The notes under the pieces were generated by a model. The model had not been told where the DNA came from. It did no database searches and worked only from the letters and a program-made list of their open reading frames with translations. The position numbers were made by a program, and so were the translations under genes. Below are positions 1 to 5,405 of a stretch of 5,852 bases of DNA, one piece after another. Every line of letters begins with the position of its first letter. Positions within the stretch are counted from its first letter, which is position 1. Source of the DNA: Rhizobium sp. Q54 (GTDB taxonomy: Bacteria; Bacteroidota; Bacteroidia; Flavobacteriales; Flavobacteriaceae); assembly GCA_943324395.2 (NCBI GenBank), contig CALPLL020000121.1, positions 1-5,852 of the forward strand, given 5' to 3'.

Positions 1-330
1 AATGAATGTGATGATTTTTTATTTAACGTGAGTTTTGAAGAATGTGTTTTGGATTATGCTTCGTTTGCTAATAAAAAAATGCTGAAAACCAATTTTATGA
101 ATTCCTCTTTAAAAGAAGTTACGTTTATAGGTACTAATTTATCCAATTCTGTGTTTGAAAACAGCAATTTGGAAGGCGCTATTTTTAACGATACGCAATT
201 GGCAGGTGCTGATTTTACCTTAGCTCAAAATTATAAAATTGACCCAGAATTCAATCCGATGCGAAAAGCGAAATTTTCAACCTTGGGAATCGTGGGATTA
301 TTGGATAAATATGATATTAAAATAGAGTAA
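1..330 (+). CDS. Pentapeptide-repeat protein, C-terminal part (5' end outside window)
   Basis: The frame is open from base 1, so a GTG at 28 is not needed as a start and the gene almost certainly begins upstream. The visible 109 residues show five-residue periodicity with a hydrophobic F/L at each centre (NFMNSSLKEV, TFIGTNLSNS, VFENSNLEGA, IFNDTQLAGA, DF) over roughly residues 20-72. This is the signature of the right-handed quadrilateral beta-helix of pentapeptide-repeat proteins. The repeats end at DFTLAQNYKIDPE and are followed by a non-repeat tail (KFSTLGIVGLLDKYDIKIE) that could form a C-terminal helix. In Qnr and MfpA proteins a comparable C-terminal segment mediates dimerisation; extending that here is inference. 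There is no signal peptide in the visible part. The molecular role is unknown: the family includes gyrase-protecting proteins but most members are uncharacterised. A structured repeat follows the stop codon immediately. Confidence 0.85.
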   Translation, partial: NECDDFLFNVSFEECVLDYASFANKKMLKTNFMNSSLKEVTFIGTNLSNSVFENSNLEGAIFNDTQLAGADFTLAQNYKIDPEFNPMRKAKFSTLGIVGLLDKYDIKIE

Positions 331-424
331 CTAGCCCTGACCTGCCTGCCGGCAGGCAGGCAGGTAGAAGGGAAAATCCCGAGCTTTTTAGCGAGGATTT
401 GGAATGATAGCAGGATAAAGCTTC
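331..424. repeat. Flavobacterium-type structured intergenic repeat, carrying an insertion
   Basis: This element starts one base after the upstream stop codon and ends 15 bases before the next start. It opens with CTAGCCCTGA and closes with TAGCAGGATAAAGCTTC. In between lies an AT-containing hairpin, AAATCC (374-379) pairing with GGATTT (395-400) around a GAGCTTTTTAGC centre. CCTG (336-339) can pair with CAGG (411-414) at the outer ends. I recall similar intergenic blocks (beginning TAGCCCTGAT-GAAG, ending AGCAGGATAAAGCT) occurring many times in Flavobacterium genomes, often just after genes; this is from memory and was not searched. Removing bases 341-364 restores an uninterrupted element of 70 bases. 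It could act as an RNA-level 3' structure or a non-autonomous mobile repeat; its function is unknown. Confidence 0.6.
341..364. repeat. 24-bp GC-rich palindromic unit nested inside the intergenic repeat
   Basis: Bases 341-350 (CCTGCCTGCC) and 351-360 (GGCAGGCAGG) form a perfect 20-bp palindrome, followed by one more CAGG copy (361-364). The unit is built from the tetramer CCTG/CAGG and is about 80% GC in a strongly AT-rich surrounding, so it stands out sharply in composition. It splits CCCTGA from TAGAAGGG; joining these gives the continuous sequence expected of the host repeat, with CCCT (335-338) and AGGG (369-372) forming a stem on either side of the insertion point. The palindrome can form a very stable hairpin or cruciform. 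I recall the same motif as a dispersed unit in Bacteroidota genomes, which a genome-wide search would test. Confidence 0.6.
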
Positions 425-439
425 AAAAAAAAATATTAA

Positions 440-808
440 ATGAAAAAAATTATATTGTTCTTCTCACTACTGATTTTGACTTCGTGTTACGACGTAGAAA
501 GAAATTGCAAAGACTTCAAAACAGGACGGTTCCAGTTTGATTATGTGGTAAACGGCGTTAAGAAAACGACCTTATTTGAACGTACTGACAAATTTCAAAT
601 TGAAACTTACGAAGGTAAAACCGACACCGCAACAGTGCGATGGGTGAACGATTGCGAATTTGTTTTGCAGAAATTACACCCAAAAAATATAAAAGAAAAA
701 AAAGCAATTAGCATGAGAATAGTGTCAACTACGAAAAAATCTTATACCTTTGAATTTGGAATTATTGGCAGTGACGAAAAGCAAAAAGGAATTGCCATAA
801 AACAATAA
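440..808 (+). CDS. Small lipoprotein of unknown function
   Basis: This 122-residue protein starts with a lipoprotein signal peptide: MKK, a hydrophobic stretch (residues 4-13) and the lipobox LTSC, so Cys16 is the predicted lipidated residue and the mature protein is about 107 residues in the envelope. The mature part is polar and likely beta-rich (FQFDYVVNGVKKTTLFER, FQIETYEG, TATVRWVNDCEFVLQKL, SYTFEFGII). Cys23 and Cys72 could form a disulfide in the periplasm. I recall close Flavobacterium relatives being labelled 'DNA topoisomerase IV' in databases; nothing in this sequence supports that, since it has no gyrase or topoisomerase motif and is far too short. It lies 15 bases upstream of the TerC gene on the same strand, so co-transcription is likely. 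No TAnnTTTG promoter is evident in the repeat just upstream, and no Shine-Dalgarno sequence precedes the ATG, as is usual in this phylum. Confidence 0.8.
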   Translation: MKKIILFFSLLILTSCYDVERNCKDFKTGRFQFDYVVNGVKKTTLFERTDKFQIETYEGKTDTATVRWVNDCEFVLQKLHPKNIKEKKAISMRIVSTTKKSYTFEFGIIGSDEKQKGIAIKQ

Positions 809-823
809 ATAAAATTGATCTAA

Positions 824-1597
824 ATGGAAGTTTTTTTAAACCCAAGCGCTTGGATAGCCTTACTAACATTGACTTTTTTAGAAATAGTACTTGGAATTGA
901 TAATATCATTTTCATTTCTATTGCAACAGGAAAGTTACCCGAGGAAAAGCGTAAGAAGGCAACTCAAATCGGTTTGTTTTTGGCTATGTTTTTACGAATT
1001 GCACTTTTAATGGGGATTTCGGTATTGATAGCTATGAAAGAGGCATGGTTTACTATTGATTTAAATTGGTTTACAGCACAAATAACTGGCCAGAGTTTGA
1101 TATTGCTATTTGGAGGATTATTTTTATTGTACAAAAGTACTACTGAAATTCGCGAAAAAATTGAAGAAAAAGGAGTTGAAGAAAAACAACTCGGAAAATC
1201 GGCAGCTAAGAGATTTTCAAGAGTTTTATTACAAATAATGTTAATCGATTTAGTGTTTTCATTCGATAGTATTTTAACCGCTGTGGGAATGACAAATGGC
1301 GTTCCAGGCGCAATTTATATAATGGTAACTGCAGTTGTGATTTCAGTATTTATTATGATGCAATTTGCTGTTCCTGTTGGAATTTTCGTAAATAAACATC
1401 CTACTATTCAAATATTAGGACTTACCTTTTTAGTGTTAATTGGCTTTATGTTGATCACTGAAGCGGCACATTTAGCTAACGCTTCCTTTTTTGGCAACCA
1501 CGTAGATGTAGTTCCAAAAGGATATCTTTATTTTGCGATTTCCTTCTCCCTTATGGTGGAATTTTTAAATATGAAAATGTCTAAAAATAAGAAATAA
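824..1597 (+). CDS. TerC-family integral membrane protein
   Basis: This is a 257-residue polytopic membrane protein with about seven hydrophobic helices (near residues 9-31, 46-70, 88-104, 133-157, 163-183, 195-215 and 232-250). It carries the two acidic motifs of the TerC family (Pfam TerC): EIVLGIDN at residues 20-27, with Glu20, Asp26 and Asn27, and IDLVFSFDS at 141-149, with Asp142 and Asp148. These lie in internally related halves and are thought to bind a metal. A charged cytoplasmic loop (residues 105-131, rich in E and K) separates the halves. Family members are linked to tellurite resistance and to Mn2+ export or metal supply to secreted enzymes; the substrate here cannot be told from sequence. 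No ter operon partner (terA, B, D, E) is nearby, so a general metal-homeostasis role is more likely than tellurite resistance. The length is that of a simple TerC protein without added CBS domains. A strong terminator follows at once. Confidence 0.92.
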   Translation: MEVFLNPSAWIALLTLTFLEIVLGIDNIIFISIATGKLPEEKRKKATQIGLFLAMFLRIALLMGISVLIAMKEAWFTIDLNWFTAQITGQSLILLFGGLFLLYKSTTEIREKIEEKGVEEKQLGKSAAKRFSRVLLQIMLIDLVFSFDSILTAVGMTNGVPGAIYIMVTAVVISVFIMMQFAVPVGIFVNKHPTIQILGLTFLVLIGFMLITEAAHLANASFFGNHVDVVPKGYLYFAISFSLMVEFLNMKMSKNKK

Positions 1598-1624
1598 AAA
1601 AAGCCACTTGAAAGTGGCTTTTTT
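1597..1624. terminator. Bidirectional intrinsic terminator between terC and msrA
   Basis: Bases 1597-1608 (AAAAAAGCCACT) and 1613-1624 (AGTGGCTTTTTT) form a perfect 12-bp stem around a TGAA loop. The GC-containing core AGCCACT/AGTGGCT is flanked by an A-tract on one side and a T-tract on the other, so it reads as an intrinsic terminator on both strands. It lies between two convergent genes, starting in the last base of the TerC stop codon and ending 15 bases before the msrA stop codon, which fits termination of both. Confidence 0.92.
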
Positions 1625-1639
1625 GTTGTAAACTATTAT

Positions 1640-2287
1640 TTATTTTTTGAGTTTGTCTTTAAAAAGTTTTCTGACTTTCTCCACTTTTGGAGTAATTACA
1701 TAACTGCAATATCCTTGTGACTGATTTTGATTGTAATAATTTTGGTGGTAATCTTCAGCTTCATAAAATTTTGTAGCTTCAGAAATCACGGTTACAATTG
1801 GCTTACCAAACGTATTTTCTTTCGTTAATAAAGCAATATAATCTTCGGATGTTTTCTTTTGACTTGCATTATGATAGAAAATTTCACTTCGATACTGCGT
1901 TCCCATATCATTTCCTTGACGATTTAAAGTTGTAGGATCGTGGGTTGCAAAAAATACTTCCAGAAGTTCGCCAAAAGAAATTTTATTGGGGTCAAATGTA
2001 ATTTGGATTGCTTCAGCGTGACCAGTATTTCCCGTACAAATATCAGAATACGATGGATTTACTGTTTTGCCACCAATATAACCTGAAGTAACTGTTTTAA
2101 CACCTTCTAATTCTAAAAATACGGCTTCAGTGCACCAAAAACAACCACCTGCAAATGTTGCAACTTCTAATTTATTTTGAATCTCCATTGATTTATTGGG
2201 TTTTAATTGAGGTAAATCTTGAACTTTTTCTTTTGACTGACACGAAAAAGCTAACATTGATAATAGAATACTGATTTTCTTTTTCAT
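1640..2287 (-). CDS. msrA: Peptide methionine (S)-S-oxide reductase MsrA, lipoprotein form
   Basis: MsrA reduces the S-epimer of methionine sulfoxide in proteins. With the start chosen here the protein has 215 residues. The family motif GGCFWCTEAVF contains the catalytic Cys49; further conserved blocks are GYIGG, PSYSDICTGNTGHAEAI, FFATHDPTTLNRQGNDMGTQYRS and YHQNYY, and the C-terminal GYCSYVI supplies a likely resolving Cys194. The N-terminus MKKKISILLSMLAFSC is a lipoprotein signal with Cys16 as the lipidated residue, so the enzyme is predicted to sit in the envelope and repair oxidised envelope proteins. A longer frame starts at 2302 and would add MKLKI, but an exact -7 element at 2304-2311 ends only one base before that ATG and the signal peptide is better formed from 2287. 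No msrB is fused or adjacent. The gene is convergent with terC and divergent from lolD. Confidence 0.93.
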   Translation of the reverse strand: MKKKISILLSMLAFSCQSKEKVQDLPQLKPNKSMEIQNKLEVATFAGGCFWCTEAVFLELEGVKTVTSGYIGGKTVNPSYSDICTGNTGHAEAIQITFDPNKISFGELLEVFFATHDPTTLNRQGNDMGTQYRSEIFYHNASQKKTSEDYIALLTKENTFGKPIVTVISEATKFYEAEDYHQNYYNQNQSQGYCSYVITPKVEKVRKLFKDKLKK

Positions 2288-2303
2288 AATTTTTAATTTC
2301 ATA

Positions 2304-2339
2304 CAAATTTATCAAGAATAGAAAGTTATCGATTTGCAA
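2304..2339 (-). promoter_or_regulatory. Probable promoter of msrA
   Basis: Read on the minus strand, bases 2311-2304 are TAAATTTG, an exact match to the Bacteroidota -7 consensus TAnnTTTG. A TTG at 2339-2337 could serve as the -33 element, though the 25-base gap is a little longer than the usual 17-23. Transcription would begin around 2297-2300, giving a leader of about 10-13 bases to the ATG at 2287 and leaving the upstream ATG at 2302 outside or at the very start of the mRNA. Confidence 0.5.
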
Positions 2340-2408
2340 TTAACTAAAAATTATCATTTGTAGGAGAATTTTATCACAGGTTATTTTAAATTATCGTGAA
2401 AATCTTTG

Positions 2409-2416
2409 TTACTTTG
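2409..2416 (+). promoter_or_regulatory. Possible -7 promoter element of lolD
   Basis: TTACTTTG lies 16 bases before the lolD start. It resembles the Bacteroidota -7 element TAnnTTTG but is one base short between TA and TTTG (or has TT in place of TA). No clear TTG lies at the right distance upstream. The rest of the 130-base divergent gap (2303-2432) is AT-rich and shows no other convincing site, so this is the best candidate and only a weak one. Confidence 0.3.
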
Positions 2417-2432
2417 TGAAAACTGTTCTAAA

Positions 2433-3116
2433 ATGATAGAAGCAAAAAAAATATACAAATATTACGACCAACTCCAAGTATTAAAAGGGGTTGATTTGCA
2501 TATTAAAAAGGGAGAAATTGTCTCGATTGTAGGTTCGTCAGGAGCAGGAAAAACAACACTTTTACAAATATTAGGAACATTAGACAAACCCAATTCTAAT
2601 AAATCTTCAGAAGATCAAGTTTCTGAATTGATAATTAACGGTCAAAACGTTCTATCCATGAACGATAAAGAGTTGTCTAAATTTCGAAATTTAAACTTGG
2701 GATTTATCTTCCAATTTCATCAATTATTACCCGAATTTACTGCATTAGAAAATGTATGTATTCCGGCATTTATAACTAATAAATCAAAACAAGAAACGGA
2801 AATTGAAGCTAAGAAATTATTAGATTATTTAGGACTTTCTCAACGTATTAACCACAAACCAAATGAACTTTCAGGCGGGGAACAACAGCGCGTAGCAGTT
2901 GCGAGAGCGTTAATTAACAAGCCATCCATTATTTTTGCAGATGAACCTTCGGGAAATTTAGATACCGCTTCTGCAGAGAATTTACACCAATTGTTTTTTA
3001 AATTGCGGGATGAATTTGGTCAAACCTTTGTAATTGTAACTCACAACGAAGAATTAGCCAATATGGCTGACAGAAAATTGGTTATGATTGACGGGCAAAT
3101 TAGTAACTATTTATAG
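2433..3116 (+). CDS. lolD: LolD-type lipoprotein-releasing ABC transporter ATPase
   Basis: The 227-residue protein is a complete ABC ATPase: Walker A GSSGAGKT (residues 34-41), Q-loop Gln94, signature LSGGEQQR (146-153), Walker B IIFADEP with catalytic Glu171, D-loop GNLD (174-177) and switch His204. The segment [18 protein letters not shown] (91-108) is typical of LolD in the MacB/LolD/FtsE group. LolD powers the LolC/E complex that extracts outer-membrane lipoproteins from the inner membrane and hands them to LolA. The Asn/Ser-rich stretch at 53-66 is a short insertion between Walker A and the Q-loop. The ATG at 2433 is preferred to a TTG at 2406, whose extra residues (MLLCENCSK) are not family-like and would overlap the promoter candidate. 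No LolC/E-type permease is adjacent, so the assignment to lolD rather than another MacB-like ATPase rests on the protein itself. It ends 15 bases before the next gene, a probable operon partner. Confidence 0.88.
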   Translation: MIEAKKIYKYYDQLQVLKGVDLHIKKGEIVSIVGSSGAGKTTLLQILGTLDKPNSNKSSEDQVSELIINGQNVLSMNDKELSKFRNLNLGFIFQFHQLLPEFTALENVCIPAFITNKSKQETEIEAKKLLDYLGLSQRINHKPNELSGGEQQRVAVARALINKPSIIFADEPSGNLDTASAENLHQLFFKLRDEFGQTFVIVTHNEELANMADRKLVMIDGQISNYL

Positions 3117-3131
3117 GGTTTCAACTATAAA

Positions 3132-3908
3132 ATGACACCAAACGAAATCAAATCTTTTCTTGACGAAAAAGTCGAACTGTACAACAATCCGAATTTTATT
3201 GAGAGTGATCCAATTCAAATTCCGCATTTGTTTTCACAAAAAGAAGACATTGAAATTGCAGGTTTTTTAAGTGCAACCATTGCTTGGGGAAACCGTAAAA
3301 TGATTATCAAAAATTCGCATCGCATGATGGATTTAATGGGAAATACTCCTTATGATTTTGTGATGTCGCACACTGAAAATGATTTGGAACGCCTAGAAAC
3401 CTTTGTCCATAGAACTTTTAATCACTTAGATTTTCAATATTTTATTACAAGTCTGAAAAACATCTATACAAACCATAACGGATTAGAAGCTGTTTTTTAC
3501 AATGGGCAGCCAAAAAACCATGATTCAAGAGCAATGCAAACAGCCATATCAGAATTCAAAAAGGTGTTTTTCGAATTGCCACATTTAACCAGAACAGAAA
3601 AACATGTGTCAGATCCTATGGGGAATTCTGCTGCCAAAAGAATCAACATGTTTCTTCGTTGGATGGTTCGTGAAGATAAAAAAGGAGTCGATTTAGGAAT
3701 TTGGAAATCAATATCACCATCCCAACTATCTTGTCCTTTAGACGTGCATTCTGGAAATGTTGCCCGAAAATTAGGCATTTTGAAAAGAACTCAAAATGAT
3801 GGAAAAGCACTGTTTGAACTCGATTCAAAACTTAGAATTTACGATCCGAACGATCCTGTGAAATACGATTTTGCATTATTTGGTTTGGGAGTCTTTGAGG
3901 GATTTTAA
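3132..3908 (+). CDS. DUF2400 / TIGR02757 family protein, possibly HhH-GPD-like
   Basis: This 258-residue protein matches what I know of the TIGR02757/DUF2400 family, of unknown function: IAGFLSATIAWGNRKMI (residues 42-58), MMDLMGNTPYDFV (65-77), DPMGNSAAKRINMFLRWMVR (161-180), CPLDVHSGNVARKLGIL (201-217) and YDPNDPVKYDFALFGLGV (237-254). It has no signal peptide or membrane helix and is probably cytoplasmic and largely helical. The order of these blocks resembles HhH-GPD DNA glycosylases of the endonuclease III or archaeal AGOG type: an LSA-Q/T block near the start, a K-containing helix, then PLDVH in the place of VDTH with its catalytic Asp (here Asp204), then a late helix. This resemblance is inference; no classical LPGVG hairpin is visible. 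It begins 15 bases after lolD and is probably co-transcribed, although the two functions have no obvious link. Length and both ends look complete. Confidence 0.85.
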   Translation: MTPNEIKSFLDEKVELYNNPNFIESDPIQIPHLFSQKEDIEIAGFLSATIAWGNRKMIIKNSHRMMDLMGNTPYDFVMSHTENDLERLETFVHRTFNHLDFQYFITSLKNIYTNHNGLEAVFYNGQPKNHDSRAMQTAISEFKKVFFELPHLTRTEKHVSDPMGNSAAKRINMFLRWMVREDKKGVDLGIWKSISPSQLSCPLDVHSGNVARKLGILKRTQNDGKALFELDSKLRIYDPNDPVKYDFALFGLGVFEGF

Positions 3909-3932
3909 TTTTTAATCCCATTCAATAACATC

Positions 3933-3972
3933 AAATCCAAAAAATTTATCAAAATATTCAACTTTTGGATTT
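3933..3972. repeat. 10-bp perfect inverted repeat upstream of rlmD
   Basis: AAATCCAAAA (3933-3942) and TTTTGGATTT (3963-3972) are exact reverse complements separated by 20 bases. The right arm includes the TTTTG that is the nearest -33-like sequence to the rlmD -7 element. It could be an operator, a weak 3' hairpin for the upstream operon (but no T-tract follows) or chance in AT-rich DNA. Confidence 0.4.
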
Positions 3973-3980
3973 ATAAAACT

Positions 3981-3988
3981 TATTTTTG
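3981..3988 (+). promoter_or_regulatory. Exact -7 promoter element of rlmD, close to the start codon
   Basis: TATTTTTG matches the Bacteroidota -7 consensus TAnnTTTG exactly and ends just four bases before the ATG at 3993. Transcription from it would begin at or within a few bases of the start codon, implying a leaderless or nearly leaderless mRNA. The best TTG upstream (TTTTG at 3963-3967) leaves a gap of 13 bases, shorter than the usual 17-23, so the -33 element is uncertain. Confidence 0.55.
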
Positions 3989-3992
3989 CGCT

Positions 3993-5405
3993 ATGGCTAA
4001 AAAAATCACAAACAAAATCGTATTCGATCATATAAAAGTCCTTGATGCAGGTGCTAAAGGTGTTTCGGTGGCAAAAGCTCCAGATGGAAAAGTTATCTTT
4101 ATTCCTAATGTTGTTCCTGGCGATGTAGTGGATGTTCAAACATTAAAGAAAAGAAAAGCTTACTACGAAGGGAAAGCGGTTAGATTTCATGAATTTTCTG
4201 AACACAGAATTGAGCCGGTTTGTGAGCATTTTGGTGTTTGTGGTGGTTGTAAATGGCAGAATATGAAATACAGCCAACAATTGTACTACAAACAAAATGA
4301 AGTTAAAAACCATTTACAAAGAATCGGAAAAATTGATTTACCAGAATTTGAACCTATTTTAGGATCTGAAAAGCAGTTTTTCTATAGAAACAAAATGGAG
4401 TTTGGGTTTTCAAATAGCCGTTGGCTTACTCAAGATGAAATTGAAAGCGAAGCAGATCTAGGAAATAAAAATGCACTTGGATTTCATATTCCTAAAATGT
4501 GGGACAAAATATTGGATATCAATAAATGTCACCTTCAAGAAGATCCTTCTAACGCGATTCGTAACGAAATTAGAGATTTTGCCAACCTAAATAATCTTAC
4601 TTTCTTTAATCCTAGAAATCATGAAGGTTTGCTAAGAACGTTGATGCTAAGAACTGCATCAACAGGAGAAATCATGGTTTTAATTCAGTTTTTTGAAGAT
4701 GATAAACAAAATCGGGAACTACTTTTGGATCATTTGTATGAAAAATTTCCTCAAATAACTTCTTTACAATATGTAATTAACCAGAAAGCAAACGATACAT
4801 TGTATGACACCAACATCAAATTATACAAAGGCCGTGATTACATTTTGGAAGAAATGGAAGGGTTAAAATTCAGTATCAATGCGAAATCATTTTATCAAAC
4901 CAACTCCGACCAAGCCTATGAATTGTATAAAATAACAAGAGATTTTGCAGGATTAACTGGAAATGAAATTGTTTACGATTTATACACTGGAACAGGAACT
5001 ATTGCTCAATTTGTGTCTAAAAAAGCTAAAAAAGTAATTGGTGTAGAAAGCGTTCCTGAAGCAATTGAAGACGCTAAAGCTAATGCTAAAAGAAACGAAA
5101 TTACCAATTGTGAGTTTTTTGTGGGCGATATGAAGGTGGTTTTCAATGAAGAATTCATCGCAAATCACGGGCAACCCGATGTGATTATAACCGACCCACC
5201 ACGAGACGGAATGCACAAAGATGTGATTGAACAATTAATGAAAATTGAACCTGAAAAAATAGTTTATGTAAGTTGTAATTCGGCTACACAAGCCCGCGAT
5301 TTAGCTTTAATGGATGAAAAATATAAGGTAACAAGAGTTCGACCAGTAGATATGTTTCCACAAACCCATCACGTTGAAAATGTTGTGCTTTTAGAAAAGA
5401 GATAA
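3993..5405 (+). CDS. rlmD: 23S rRNA (uracil-5-)-methyltransferase, RlmD/RumA type
   Basis: This 470-residue enzyme uses S-adenosylmethionine to form 5-methyluridine in RNA, probably U1939 of 23S rRNA (E. coli numbering). It opens with a TRAM RNA-binding domain (about residues 5-65). Four cysteines, Cys77, Cys83, Cys86 (CEHFGVCGGC) and Cys179 (NKCHLQ), fit the [4Fe-4S] cluster of RumA. A central RNA-recognition region follows, then FYQTN (300-304), the SAM-binding DLYTGTGTIAQF (329-340), DPPRDG (401-406), the nucleophile Cys428 in VSCNS and the general base Glu462 in HHVENVVLLE. Every key residue is present and the length is normal. RlmD cannot be separated from the dual-specificity RlmCD or from RlmC by reading alone. 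It seems to have its own promoter and is separate from the upstream lolD operon; its stop codon abuts that of the convergent gene downstream. Confidence 0.92.
   Translation: MAKKITNKIVFDHIKVLDAGAKGVSVAKAPDGKVIFIPNVVPGDVVDVQTLKKRKAYYEGKAVRFHEFSEHRIEPVCEHFGVCGGCKWQNMKYSQQLYYKQNEVKNHLQRIGKIDLPEFEPILGSEKQFFYRNKMEFGFSNSRWLTQDEIESEADLGNKNALGFHIPKMWDKILDINKCHLQEDPSNAIRNEIRDFANLNNLTFFNPRNHEGLLRTLMLRTASTGEIMVLIQFFEDDKQNRELLLDHLYEKFPQITSLQYVINQKANDTLYDTNIKLYKGRDYILEEMEGLKFSINAKSFYQTNSDQAYELYKITRDFAGLTGNEIVYDLYTGTGTIAQFVSKKAKKVIGVESVPEAIEDAKANAKRNEITNCEFFVGDMKVVFNEEFIANHGQPDVIITDPPRDGMHKDVIEQLMKIEPEKIVYVSCNSATQARDLALMDEKYKVTRVRPVDMFPQTHHVENVVLLEKR

Noticed and set aside
341..364. GC-rich tetramer repeat as a CRISPR repeat or integron attC site
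   Set aside because: There is a single copy with no spacers, no cas genes or integrase, and no attC-type R box layout; a dispersed palindromic repeat explains it better.
824..1597. TerC gene as evidence of a tellurite-resistance or ter stress island
   Set aside because: No terA, B, D, E or Z genes are present, and solitary TerC proteins are common housekeeping genes in this phylum.
2361..2368. AGGAG sequence in the msrA-lolD gap as a ribosome binding site
   Set aside because: No start codon lies at a usable distance downstream; the nearest real start is 65 or more bases away, and genes here generally lack such sites.
2406..2432. In-frame TTG that would lengthen LolD by nine residues
   Set aside because: The extra residues MLLCENCSK are unlike LolD N-termini, the ATG at 2433 begins the usual MIEAKKIYK, and the region overlaps the promoter candidate.
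3497..3828. Two minus-strand frames inside the DUF2400 gene
   Set aside because: They lie wholly opposite conserved coding sequence, have unusual composition and match no recognisable family.
3912..4139. Minus-strand frame of 75 codons across the gap and the start of rlmD
   Set aside because: Two thirds overlap the conserved rlmD coding sequence and read as cysteine-, histidine- and phenylalanine-rich nonsense. Only the last 20 residues look protein-like, which is noted separately as a low-interest observation.
4980..5234. Minus-strand frame of 84 codons inside rlmD
   Set aside because: It lies opposite the SAM-binding and DPPR motifs of rlmD; its Phe/Ser/His-rich translation is typical of the reverse strand of AT-rich genes.
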